Positions 6,518-14,286 of a DNA stretch of 20,925 bases are shown piece after piece. Each line of letters starts with the position of its first letter. Position 1 is the stretch's first letter. This DNA comes from Rhodocyclales bacterium. Lineage in GTDB: Bacteria > Pseudomonadota > Gammaproteobacteria > Burkholderiales > Rhodocyclaceae. Where the stretch lies: positions 1-20,925 of the forward strand of contig JAIOPW010000167.1 of assembly GCA_021413665.1 (NCBI GenBank), written 5' to 3'. The translations under genes were made by a program, and so were the position numbers. Under the pieces are notes generated by a model. It saw nothing but the letters and a program-made list of their open reading frames with translations, was not told the DNA's origin and did not search any database.

Positions 6518-8610
6518 TTAGTTGCTCCGATAATGGTCGTTACCTTGATCGTTCGCGTGTCCGGCACTTCGGCATTGGCGATCACCTTGAGCTGGGGAAC
6601 CACGCGCCGCAGGAAGCGCGACAATAGCCAGCGCACGTTGCCCGGCACCAGCAATACGGGCGGCAGACCCAGATCTTCCTGCCGTTGCGCCGCACTGGCG
6701 GTCTCACGCATCAGTGTGTCGGCGAGGCCCGGCTCGATGCCCGCCGCATCGCCTCCCCCACCCTGCAGCGCCTGCCCGAGCACCCGTTCGAGTCCCGGCT
6801 CGAGCGCCATGACCTGCATTTCCTCGCTGCCCGGATAGAGCTGCTGGACGATGGCACGCCCCAGCGCGATGCGCACCTGGGACGTGAGCACCAGCGGATC
6901 CTGATTCCGCGGCGCATGTTCCGCCAGGGTTTCGATGATGGTGCGCATGTCGCGAATATTGACGCCTTCCTCAAGCAGGCTTTGCAGCACACGCTGCAAC
7001 GTGGATAGCGGCAGCTGCTTGGGCACCAGGTCCTCGACCAGCTTGGGCGATTCGCTCGCGATGTGATCCAGCAAGGCTTGCGTTTCCTGACGCCCCAGAA
7101 GCTCGGCGGCATGCGACAGGATGACGTGGTTCAGATGGGTTGCCACCACGGTGCTGGCGTCGACCACGGTGTATCCAAAAACATGCGCCTGTTCGCGCAG
7201 CGTCGCTTCGATCCATACGGCGGGCAGGCCGAAGGCCGGATCCTGGGTTGCGGTGCCGACCAATTGACCGGAAACACGACCCGGATTGATCGCCAGGTAC
7301 ATTCCAGGAAAAGCCTCGCCATTGCCAATCGCAACGCCTTTCAAGGTCAGGCGATAGGCGTTGGGGCGAAGTTCCAGGTTGTCGCGAATGTGCACCGGCG
7401 CCGACAGGAAGCCTATCTCCTGGGCAAACTTCTTGCGCAAACCGCGAATGCGCTTGAGCAGTTCGCCGTTCTGCCCCCGGTCCACCAGAGGGATAAGGCG
7501 ATAGCCGACCTCAAGCCCGAGAACATCCACCGGCGCGACGTCAGACCAGCTGGCTTCGACATTTTCCGGCACGGCCGTGGCCTGCTGTTCCGGTGCGGCG
7601 GCCTCGGCCGCCCGTTCTCCCGCGACGGATTGCCTGAACATGCGCCAGGCAATGAATCCAAGAATCGATCCCAGCATCAGGAACACGAAATTGGGCATGC
7701 CGGGAATCAACCCGAGGATGCCGAGGATTGCCGCCGTGATGGCGACGATCATCGGATTGCCGAACAGCTGGGCCACCAGTTGCTGGCCGATATCCTGGCC
7801 GGTGGCGACGCGGGTGACCACCAGGCCCGCCGCGGTCGAGATGATCAACGCGGGAATCTGCGCCACCAGTCCGTCGCCGATCGTCAGCAGGGTATAGGTC
7901 TTGGCGGCGTCGCCAGCCGACATGTCGTGCTGGATCACGCCGATGACCAGCCCGCCGATGATGTTGATGAACAGGATCAGGATGCCCGCGACCGCGTCGC
8001 CCCGAACGAACTTCGAGGCACCGTCCATCGAGCCGTAAAAATCAGCCTCCTGTGCGATGGTGGCGCGGCGTTTGCGCGCTTCGTCTTCGCCGATCAGCCC
8101 GGCGTTCAGGTCGGCGTCGATCGCCATCTGCTTGCCCGGCATGGCGTCCAGGGTAAAGCGCGCGGTGACTTCGGCGATGCGGCCGGCGCCCTTGGTGATC
8201 ACTATGAAATTAATCAGGGTCAGGATGATGAACACGACGATGCCAACCGCGTAATTGCCACCCACCAGGAAGTGACCGAACGCCTCGATGACCTTGCCGG
8301 CCGCGTCCGGGCCGTTGTGACCTTCCAGCAGCACGATTCGCGTCGACGCGACATTGAGCGAAAGGCGCAGCAGCGTCGTGACCAGAAGCACGGTCGGGAA
8401 AATCGAGAAGTCCAGCGGCTTCATGGTGTACATCGCCACCAGCAGCACCATCACCGAGATCGCGATATTGAACGTAAAGAACACGTCCAGCACGAAGGGC
8501 GGCAAGGGCAGCACCATCATCGAGAGGATGAGGATGATGAGCAGGGGCGCCAGCATCTGGCGAATGTTCAGTCGGCCGAAGAATCCCTGGAGGGTCAGCG
8601 TATCGTTCAT
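6514..8610 (-). CDS. flhA: Flagellar export gate protein FlhA
   Basis: Large inner-membrane component of the flagellar type III export gate; couples the proton gradient to export and docks chaperone-substrate complexes. The 698-residue product has about eight TM helices in the first 330 residues. The family signature region is RLSLNVASTRIVLLEG, and the conserved loop is FYGSMDGASKFVRGDAVAG. A large soluble C-terminal domain follows (about 360-698, with NAYRLTLKGVAIGNGEAFPGMYLAI, VDASTVVATHLNHVI and QRVLQSLLEEGVNIRDMRTI). Length matches the family. Its start overlaps the flhB stop as ATGA and its stop overlaps the flhF start the same way, so flhB-flhA-flhF form a tightly coupled run. Confidence 0.97.
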   Translation of the reverse strand: MNDTLTLQGFFGRLNIRQMLAPLLIILILSMMVLPLPPFVLDVFFTFNIAISVMVLLVAMYTMKPLDFSIFPTVLLVTTLLRLSLNVASTRIVLLEGHNGPDAAGKVIEAFGHFLVGGNYAVGIVVFIILTLINFIVITKGAGRIAEVTARFTLDAMPGKQMAIDADLNAGLIGEDEARKRRATIAQEADFYGSMDGASKFVRGDAVAGILILFINIIGGLVIGVIQHDMSAGDAAKTYTLLTIGDGLVAQIPALIISTAAGLVVTRVATGQDIGQQLVAQLFGNPMIVAITAAILGILGLIPGMPNFVFLMLGSILGFIAWRMFRQSVAGERAAEAAAPEQQATAVPENVEASWSDVAPVDVLGLEVGYRLIPLVDRGQNGELLKRIRGLRKKFAQEIGFLSAPVHIRDNLELRPNAYRLTLKGVAIGNGEAFPGMYLAINPGRVSGQLVGTATQDPAFGLPAVWIEATLREQAHVFGYTVVDASTVVATHLNHVILSHAAELLGRQETQALLDHIASESPKLVEDLVPKQLPLSTLQRVLQSLLEEGVNIRDMRTIIETLAEHAPRNQDPLVLTSQVRIALGRAIVQQLYPGSEEMQVMALEPGLERVLGQALQGGGGDAAGIEPGLADTLMRETASAAQRQEDLGLPPVLLVPGNVRWLLSRFLRRVVPQLKVIANAEVPDTRTIKVTTIIGATK

Positions 8611-9752
8611 TCAGGAACCCCCGGATCCATGCCTTCCGGAACTGCGATCGCGGCAGGCGCAACCGGCGGCAGGATATCCCCAGCCGACAGCGCAAACTGG
8701 TTCAGCTGATACACGTAAGCCATGACCTCGGCCACGGCGGTATATAGCGGCGCCGGAATCTGGTCGCCGACATCCGCATGGCGATACAGCGCCCGCGCCA
8801 GGGGCGGTGCTTCGAGTACCGGAACCTGGTTTTCGCCCGCCAGGTCGCGTATCCGCTGCGCCAGCAGATTCATGCCCTTGGCCACAATGACCGGAGCCCC
8901 CATCTTGCCGCTTTCGTACTTGAGGGCAACTGCAAAATGGCTCGGGTTGGTGACCACAACGTCAGCCTTTGGCACCTCCGACATCATGCGACTGCGGGCC
9001 ATTTCGCGCTGTTGACTGCGAATGCGCGCCTTGAGATAGGGATCACCCTCGCTCTCCCTGGCTTCGCGCTTCAGTTCTTCGGTGGTCATCTTCAACCGAT
9101 CGTGGTATTGCCAGAGCTGAAATGGAACATCGATCGCGGCGATCAGGGCCAGGCCGGCAATGAGCGCCAGAAAGCTGTGCAGCAGAACCTCGGCGAATGA
9201 AACAAGGGCCGTTTCAATGGGCTGGCCGAGCAAGGCAAACAGGGTATTCTGTTCGTGCCGGACTACCCAGTAAAGAACGCCTCCTATCAGCAGGGCCTTG
9301 AGAATCGCCTTGACCAGTTCGGCAATGCTTTGCCACGAGAACATCCGGCCAAGACCCTTGATCGGATCCATCCGGTTGAGATCGAGCTGGAAGGCCTTGG
9401 GAGAAATCACCCCGCCACCGATCATGAACGGCGTGACAATCGCCGCCGCCATTGCGAGCAGGAAAATCGGTGCGGCGATGACGAACGCCTCGGTCGTCAG
9501 GGAAAGCGCCCAGCCCGTCATCAGGGAGGTATCGAACGCGGCTTCGCGGCTGAAACTCAAACCATGCCGCAACAGTCCGGACGTGCGTTGCGAGAGCCAT
9601 CCGCCGAGTACCCAGAAGGCGCCCGCTCCGGCGGCCAGCACCATGAAAGCCATCAATTCGCGCGACTGCGGAACATTGCCCTCCTCGCGCGCCTGTTCAA
9701 GGCGCCGCGATGACGCCGGTTCCGTTCGTTCGAGGTCGCTTTCTTCAGCCAC
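8607..9752 (-). CDS. flhB: Flagellar export switch protein FlhB
   Basis: Inner-membrane switch that changes export from rod/hook to filament proteins after self-cleavage. The 381-residue product has the usual cytoplasmic opening (AEESDLERTEPASSRRLEQAREEG), four TM helices (about 30-210) and the cytoplasmic C-domain. The cleavage loop reads VVTNPSHFAVAL, with Asn269-Pro270 at the same numbering as Salmonella FlhB if translation begins at GTG 9752. That agreement, plus the family N-terminus, is why I prefer it to the upstream TTG at 9776. The loop has Ser in place of the usual Thr (NPSH for NPTH), a mild change. It is the first gene of the flhB-to-motD run and is separated from cheA by about 170 bases with a terminator-like hairpin. 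Confidence 0.95.
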   Translation of the reverse strand: MAEESDLERTEPASSRRLEQAREEGNVPQSRELMAFMVLAAGAGAFWVLGGWLSQRTSGLLRHGLSFSREAAFDTSLMTGWALSLTTEAFVIAAPIFLLAMAAAIVTPFMIGGGVISPKAFQLDLNRMDPIKGLGRMFSWQSIAELVKAILKALLIGGVLYWVVRHEQNTLFALLGQPIETALVSFAEVLLHSFLALIAGLALIAAIDVPFQLWQYHDRLKMTTEELKREARESEGDPYLKARIRSQQREMARSRMMSEVPKADVVVTNPSHFAVALKYESGKMGAPVIVAKGMNLLAQRIRDLAGENQVPVLEAPPLARALYRHADVGDQIPAPLYTAVAEVMAYVYQLNQFALSAGDILPPVAPAAIAVPEGMDPGVPE

Positions 9753-9770
9753 GGAGGTTCTCACACATAC

Positions 9771-9785
9771 CGGCAATTATTGCCG
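9771..9785. repeat. Short perfect inverted repeat before flhB
   Basis: CGGCAAT-T-ATTGCCG is a perfect 7-bp inverted repeat around one base, 18 bases upstream of the chosen flhB GTG. It could be an operator for the flhB operon or a hairpin in its leader. It is short enough to be chance. Confidence 0.35.
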
Positions 9786-9878
9786 CCGGCACCCCTGGAG
9801 AACCCGTGAACAGGCGCCGAAACGCCCGTTATTTAGGATCTACTTTCGCGAGGAATCGGGGGCTGCCCGTCCCGGCAG

Positions 9879-9915
9879 AAAAAATCGGCCCTGATCCTGT
9901 CACCGGCCGGGGCCG
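9879..9915 (-). terminator. Putative Rho-independent terminator after cheA
   Basis: Reading the - strand after the cheA stop, CGGCCC (9915-9910) can pair with GGGCCG (9891-9886) around an 18-base loop, followed by A and six Ts (9884-9879). A GC stem with a T-run in the gap between two large gene blocks fits an intrinsic terminator. The stem is only 6 bp and the loop is long, so strength is uncertain. Confidence 0.6.
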
Positions 9916-9922
9916 TTTCCGC

Positions 9923-11848
9923 TCAGGCGGCGGCAAGTTTCTCGAACGGAATAAAGGTCGAGCGTGGCACGCCGCGGCCGTTGCCGAACGCGCCGAGAAC
10001 TTCCTTCATGTCGAGGATGAGCACGATCTGTCCATTCGACAACGTGGTAACCCCGGCAACACCCTTGGGGCGGAAATCGTCCAGCGACTTGATAACCGCG
10101 TCTTCGCGACCCATGAATCCGTCGATGGCAAGGATGAAAGTGTGCTCCGCCATCTGCATCAGCACGCCGTACTCGGGAATCAGGTCGGACGACCATCCGA
10201 GCAGATGGCTGAGCGGATACATCGGCAGGACCTCGCCACGAACGACCATGGTTGCGCATCCGCCAACCTCCTGCACGGCTTCGATCTTGATCGGCAGGAT
10301 CTCGCGAACCATCGACAGTGGTACCGCAAACGGCTGATCGCCCAGCTTCACCAGCAGGACCGGCAGTATTGCGAGCGTCAGGGGCAGGGAAATGACAAAG
10401 GTAGATCCTTTTCCCAATACGCTTTTTATCTCGATGGAGCCGTTGAGTTTCTGGATGTTGGTCTTGACCACATCCATGCCGACACCGCGCCCGGATACAT
10501 CCGACGCCACATCCTTGGTCGAGAAGCCCGGCAGCATGACCAGATTGAAGCTCTGCCGGTCATCCATCGTGTTGGCTTCTTCATCGGTGATGATGCCCTT
10601 CTCCAGCGCCTTTGCACGCAAGCGCTCGGGGTTCATGCCGCGGCCGTCATCGGAGACCAGGAGGATGATGTGATCACCTTCCTGTCGCGCCTCGAGCCGC
10701 ACCTGTGACTTTTCCGGCTTGCCGGCCGCACGCCTGTCTTCGGTCGACTCCACGCCATGATCCACCGCATTGCGGATCAGGTGGATGATCGGATCGGACA
10801 GGTCCTCGATCATCGTCTTGTCGATTTCGGTCTCCTCGCCCACCAGCACGAGTTCGACATCCTTGCCCAGACTGCGGGCAAGATCGCGGGCGATGCGCGG
10901 GTACTTCTGGAACAAACGGCCCACCGGCTGCATGCGGGTTTTCATTACTGCGTTCTGTAGATCCGATACCAGCAAGTCAAGCTGACTTACCGCCTGATCC
11001 AGCGCGTGCAGGGTCTCCGTGTCGGAGCGGCCATTGAGAATGTCCGAGCGCAACGCATTCAGGCGGTTCTTGGTCAGGCCGATTTCGCCGGAAAGATTGA
11101 GCACCTGATCGAGGCGCGTGGTATCGACCCGAATCGAATTGTCACGCGTTTTCTCGGTATCGCGGCGGCCCACCGGCACTTGCGCGCCTGGCTTGTCGGC
11201 GGCACGACGGCCGACGGCGGCATGAATGATCTGCTCGGCCGATTCACCGCTGACATCGTGACTCGTGCGGGGTCCGGCAGAAGCTGTGCCGACAGCCGCC
11301 ATGGCCGCGGCCGGGGCGGCAGCACCGGTCACTGCGCTGAAGAGATTGTTCCAGTCGGGGCCGACCCCAACCACCGCCGCAGCGGACCCGGCGGCAGGCA
11401 CCGCAACCGGGGCGACCGCTACAGACGCCACCGAAGCCGCTGGCGCCGCCACCAACTCTCCGGCCAGGGCCGCCTTCAGCCTCGCCAGAACCTCCGGATC
11501 GGCGGGATCGGGCTGTGCGCCGTGTTCCAGCATACCGAACATGTCACGCACCCCGGCGGTAGCCGCCATGATCACATCCATCAGCTCGCCGGATATTTTC
11601 AGTTCGCCGTTGCGCAGACGATCAAAAAGATTCTCCGTCAAGTGGCAGAGCGTTACCAGTTCGCTGGCGTTGAGGAACCCGGCGCCGCCCTTGATGGTGT
11701 GGAAACCGCGAAAGATCTCGTTGAGCAGGGCATGGTCCTCGGGGTTCTGTTCGAGGTCGACCAGCTTGTTGTCGACCCCCGACAGGAGGTCACCCGCCTC
11801 GACCAGAAAATCCTGGAGGAGGTCTTCCATTCCTTGAAAGTCGCTCAT
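9923..11848 (-). CDS. cheA: Chemotaxis sensor histidine kinase CheA
   Basis: Receptor-coupled histidine kinase that phosphorylates CheY and CheB. The 641-residue product has, in order: an Hpt domain (about 3-105) with phospho-accepting His50 in FRGFHTIKGGAGFL; an Ala/Val/Pro-rich linker (about 130-235); a P3 dimerisation domain (about 238-310, VLNLSGEIGLTKNRLNALR); a P4 ATPase domain (about 345-490, N box HLIRNAVDHG, G1 DDGRGM, G2 GRGVGMDVV); and a P5 CheW-like domain (about 495-630). I see no P2 CheY-binding domain where E. coli CheA has one. ATG 11848 is preferred over ATG 11854 because AAGGAG lies 6 bases before the former and abuts the latter. A short ORF overlaps this start as ATGA. A terminator-like hairpin follows the gene. 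Confidence 0.96.
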   Translation of the reverse strand: MSDFQGMEDLLQDFLVEAGDLLSGVDNKLVDLEQNPEDHALLNEIFRGFHTIKGGAGFLNASELVTLCHLTENLFDRLRNGELKISGELMDVIMAATAGVRDMFGMLEHGAQPDPADPEVLARLKAALAGELVAAPAASVASVAVAPVAVPAAGSAAAVVGVGPDWNNLFSAVTGAAAPAAAMAAVGTASAGPRTSHDVSGESAEQIIHAAVGRRAADKPGAQVPVGRRDTEKTRDNSIRVDTTRLDQVLNLSGEIGLTKNRLNALRSDILNGRSDTETLHALDQAVSQLDLLVSDLQNAVMKTRMQPVGRLFQKYPRIARDLARSLGKDVELVLVGEETEIDKTMIEDLSDPIIHLIRNAVDHGVESTEDRRAAGKPEKSQVRLEARQEGDHIILLVSDDGRGMNPERLRAKALEKGIITDEEANTMDDRQSFNLVMLPGFSTKDVASDVSGRGVGMDVVKTNIQKLNGSIEIKSVLGKGSTFVISLPLTLAILPVLLVKLGDQPFAVPLSMVREILPIKIEAVQEVGGCATMVVRGEVLPMYPLSHLLGWSSDLIPEYGVLMQMAEHTFILAIDGFMGREDAVIKSLDDFRPKGVAGVTTLSNGQIVLILDMKEVLGAFGNGRGVPRSTFIPFEKLAAA

Positions 11849-11916
11849 ATCCATCTCCTTGGAGCGACTTCAGCGCAGGCTGATGCGCGCGTGATGCCGA
11901 AACCAAAATCGCTCAT
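11845..11916 (-). CDS. Possible 23-residue leader peptide upstream of cheA
   Basis: A 23-codon frame from ATG 11916 to TGA 11847-11845 encodes MSDFGFGI...PRRWI. It has a good ribosome site (GGGAG, 6 bases before the ATG) and its stop overlaps the cheA ATG as ATGA, the usual sign of translational coupling. Its first codons (ATG AGC GAT TTT) nearly repeat the cheA start (ATG AGC GAC TTT), so it may be a leader peptide that feeds ribosomes to cheA or the remains of a duplicated start. I recognise no family. The signals are seen directly; that it is translated is inference. Confidence 0.4.
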   Translation of the reverse strand: MSDFGFGITRASACAEVAPRRWI

Positions 11917-12014
11917 TGCTTTCTCCCTGTTCAGAAGGCCGGGGCCGAGGACGAAAATCCCCGCCACGCGGCGCGCCGGCAACACTCCGCCCTCAGCCAT
12001 CCGACTTCTGAAAA

Positions 12015-12845
12015 TCAGAACCCCAGACTCTCCAGCAGATCATCGACCTGCGTCTGGCTGGTCACCACGTCCTTGCGTCCATCCGCACTGACCACCGGTC
12101 CATTCATTAGCCCCTCCGGAGCGGAAGCCTTGCGCTCCTCGGGCATCGCCTCGATCAGCACGCCAAGCAGCTGCGTCTCCATGCCCTGCACCATATCCAC
12201 CACTTTCTTGATCACCTGCCCCGTCAGGTCCTGGAAATCCTGAGCCAGGATGATTTCCATCAACTGGTCGCTGGTGATCTTCAGCCTGGGCGGCGCATCG
12301 GAAAAGTAAGCTCGTGTGTCGGCTGCCAGCAGCTTGAATTCATCCACCGACAACTGGTTGGCAAACATCCTGTCCCACCGCTGCGACATTGCCGCCGCTC
12401 TGACGATCAACTCATCCTGTACCGGCTTGGCGATGTCCGCCGCATTCAAGACCCTGGATGCGGCCTGCTCGGTCATCTGCGCAATGTAGGCCAGCCGCTG
12501 GCGGGCATCCGGAATCTGCCCGGCGGTATCGGCCAGCATCCTGTCGACACCCAGTCCACGCAGGCTTTCGTGCAGTTGACGCGCGAGATGGCCCAGTCGA
12601 TTGAATACCACTTCCTCCTGCGGGCCGCCGTCGGCAACAGCCGCCCGCGCCCCCGCCAGACCCGCCGTCTGTTCTCTGGCGACGCTGTCGAACAAGGCCT
12701 GCAGGTCATCGGAATCGCCCGCGGCGTCCGTTCGCGCCGGAGCGGGTGACGGAGCCGGCTCCGGAGGAGCCCCGGCGGCAATGCTGTCGAACAACGCCTG
12801 CAGGTCTTCGGAATCGCTGCCGTCATCTGGTTTGATTGGTTTCAC
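12015..12845 (-). CDS. cheZ: Protein phosphatase CheZ
   Basis: Removes phosphate from CheY-P and so ends the signal to the motor. The 276-residue product has the long helical hairpin of CheZ with the catalytic segment AQDFQDLTGQVIKK; Asp206 and Gln210 correspond to Asp143 and Gln147 of E. coli CheZ. It ends TQVDDLLESLGF, the C-terminal helix that binds CheY-P. The N-terminus carries two copies of a DLQALFDS(I/V)A motif (about 14-23 and 47-56) joined by a Pro/Ala linker, making the protein longer than E. coli CheZ (214). GTG 12845 is chosen: an AAGG site lies upstream and it clears the cheY stop by 31 bases. An ATG at 12923 would overlap cheY by 47 bases. Confidence 0.93.
   Translation of the reverse strand: MKPIKPDDGSDSEDLQALFDSIAAGAPPEPAPSPAPARTDAAGDSDDLQALFDSVAREQTAGLAGARAAVADGGPQEEVVFNRLGHLARQLHESLRGLGVDRMLADTAGQIPDARQRLAYIAQMTEQAASRVLNAADIAKPVQDELIVRAAAMSQRWDRMFANQLSVDEFKLLAADTRAYFSDAPPRLKITSDQLMEIILAQDFQDLTGQVIKKVVDMVQGMETQLLGVLIEAMPEERKASAPEGLMNGPVVSADGRKDVVTSQTQVDDLLESLGF
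12682..12718 (-). repeat. Direct repeat in cheZ, copy 2
   Basis: A 37-base unit matching 12781-12817 with 3 mismatches, 99 bases (33 codons) apart and therefore in frame. Both copies encode DS(E/D)DLQALFDS(I/V) in the N-terminal part of CheZ. Confidence 0.9.
12781..12817 (-). repeat. Direct repeat in cheZ, copy 1
   Basis: Partner of the 37-base unit at 12682-12718 (34 of 37 bases identical). It encodes the first DSEDLQALFDSI motif of CheZ. Confidence 0.9.
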
Positions 12846-12876
12846 CGTCCCGCCTTTTCCTGGTCGCGCGGCACCC

Positions 12877-13278
12877 TCAGGCGCCCAGCCCCATTTTTTC
12901 CAAAATCTTCGCCAGCTTGTCATTCAAGGTGGCCGCCGTGAAGGGTTTGACTATGTAACCGGAAGCCCCCGCCTGAGCCGCGGCGATAATGTTTTCCTTC
13001 TTCGCCTCGGCGGTAATCATGAGAAATGGCAAGTGCTTCAGGGCCGGATCGGCACGCACCGACTGCAATAGCGTCAGGCCGTCCATGTTCGGCATGTTCC
13101 AGTCCGACACGACGAACTCGAAACCACCGCCCTGCAGCTTGCCGAGAGCTACTGCGCCGTCCTCAGCCTCGTCGACGTTGGTATAGCCGAGTTCCTTGAG
13201 AAGATTGCGCACGATTCTCCTCATGGTCGAGAAATCATCGACCACGAGAATTCTGAGTTTGCCGGGTTCGATCGCCAC
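12877..13278 (-). CDS. cheY: Chemotaxis response regulator CheY
   Basis: Single-domain receiver that, when phosphorylated by CheA, binds the flagellar switch and reverses or changes rotation. The 133-residue product has the acidic pair Asp14-Asp15 (LVVDDFSTMRRIVRNLLKELG), the phospho-accepting Asp59 (VVSDWNMPNMDG), the conserved Thr in MITAEAKKENI and the Lys in YIVKPFTAATLNDKL. These all match E. coli CheY closely. The start is GTG 13278 with GGAG 5 bases upstream. It lies 15 bases after a cheV gene and just before cheZ, the enzyme that dephosphorylates it. Confidence 0.97.
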   Translation of the reverse strand: MAIEPGKLRILVVDDFSTMRRIVRNLLKELGYTNVDEAEDGAVALGKLQGGGFEFVVSDWNMPNMDGLTLLQSVRADPALKHLPFLMITAEAKKENIIAAAQAGASGYIVKPFTAATLNDKLAKILEKMGLGA

Positions 13279-13293
13279 GCGTTCTCCGTCCGG

Positions 13294-14268
13294 TCAATCG
13301 CGAGCCGACTTCATCAACATCGGACGCAGCGTCTCAGCCAGCGCGTCCGCGTCGAACTTCGCCACGTAGGCATCCACCCCCACGCTCGCGCCCATCGCCC
13401 GGTTCGCGTCGGAAGAAAGCGATGAATGCATCACCACGGGAATGCCGGCAAAGCGCTTGTCCGACTTGATGTTCTTGGTCAGCACATAGCCATCCATTTC
13501 CGGCATCTCGGCATCGACCAGGATCAGATTCACCTCGTCATGCAGGCTTTGCCCGGTTTGCTGCGCATGCGCCGCCATGCCGGAGAGACGTATCCATGCC
13601 TCCATGCCATTCTGTGCATGCTTGTGCTTGACGCCCAGCTTTTCCATGACTTCGGCAATCTTCTTGCGCGCCACGACCGAGTCGTCGACGAAAAAAACAT
13701 TGAAGCGGCCGGCATCCTGCATGCGTTCGATCTGCCCGATCACCGCCTCGCCGAAAGTATTGGCCATGATCTGCTCGACATCGACGATCGACACCAGCTT
13801 GCCATTGGGGAGCTCCGTAATCGCTGTAATGTAGGCATGCGAACCGCTGGTGACCGACTCCGGCGCCCGCACCTTGTCCCACTCCACACGGATGATCCGG
13901 TCGACGCCATGCACCAGGAAACCCAGCGTGCGCTTGCTGTACTCCGCAACCATCATCGAGCCACCCCTGGTGGTGGGCGCGTCCGTCAGATTCATCACCT
14001 TGGACAGGGACAACACCGGGATGACATTGCCGCGCAGGCTGATCAGGCCTTCCACACCATCAGGCATATTGGGTGCCCGGGTTATCGCGGGAGTCTGGCT
14101 GACCTCCCGCACCTTGAACACGTTGATACCGAAAGTCTCGTGAGTCCCCAGTGAAAACAGGAGAATCTCCATCCGGTTCGAGCCCGCGAGCTTGGTGCGC
14201 GCATCGACGTTTTCCATCAACGAACGGCCGTTCGTGTCGGCGCCCGCATATGCCTGGTTGGCGTTCAT
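13294..14268 (-). CDS. cheV: Chemotaxis coupling protein CheV (copy 2 of tandem pair)
   Basis: Hybrid adaptor: a CheW-like domain that links receptors to CheA, fused to a receiver domain that CheA can phosphorylate. In the 324-residue product the CheW part runs about 30-185 (ETFGINVFKVREV, ITRAPNMPDGVEGLISLRGNVIPVLSL), and the receiver about 190-320 has the Asp pair in FFVDDSVVARKKI and phospho-Asp252 in LILVDAEMPEMDGYVLTKNI. ATG 14268 is preferred because GGAG lies about 11 bases upstream; an in-frame ATG at 14286 directly touches the stop of the preceding cheV (TGAATG) but has no visible ribosome site. It is clearly paralogous to the gene just upstream over its full length, so the pair arose by an old duplication. 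Confidence 0.94.
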   Translation of the reverse strand: MNANQAYAGADTNGRSLMENVDARTKLAGSNRMEILLFSLGTHETFGINVFKVREVSQTPAITRAPNMPDGVEGLISLRGNVIPVLSLSKVMNLTDAPTTRGGSMMVAEYSKRTLGFLVHGVDRIIRVEWDKVRAPESVTSGSHAYITAITELPNGKLVSIVDVEQIMANTFGEAVIGQIERMQDAGRFNVFFVDDSVVARKKIAEVMEKLGVKHKHAQNGMEAWIRLSGMAAHAQQTGQSLHDEVNLILVDAEMPEMDGYVLTKNIKSDKRFAGIPVVMHSSLSSDANRAMGASVGVDAYVAKFDADALAETLRPMLMKSARD

Positions 14269-14286
14269 ATGAACCGGGTCTCCCAT

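Noticed and set aside
7063..8709. 548-codon open frame on the + strand opposite flhA
   Set aside because: It is antisense to a secure, full-length flhA. The protein is rich in His, Gln, Arg and Asp with no recognisable domain, as expected for the shadow of a high-G+C membrane-protein gene.
9827..9834. AAATAACG on the - strand before flhB, like half of an FlhDC box
   Set aside because: Only one half matches; the second half-site and the partner AAYGS element are missing, and the window does not show whether the organism has FlhDC.
11006..12091. 361-codon + strand frame across cheA, the gap and cheZ
   Set aside because: Shadow of cheA; composition is Gly/Arg/His-rich with no domain.
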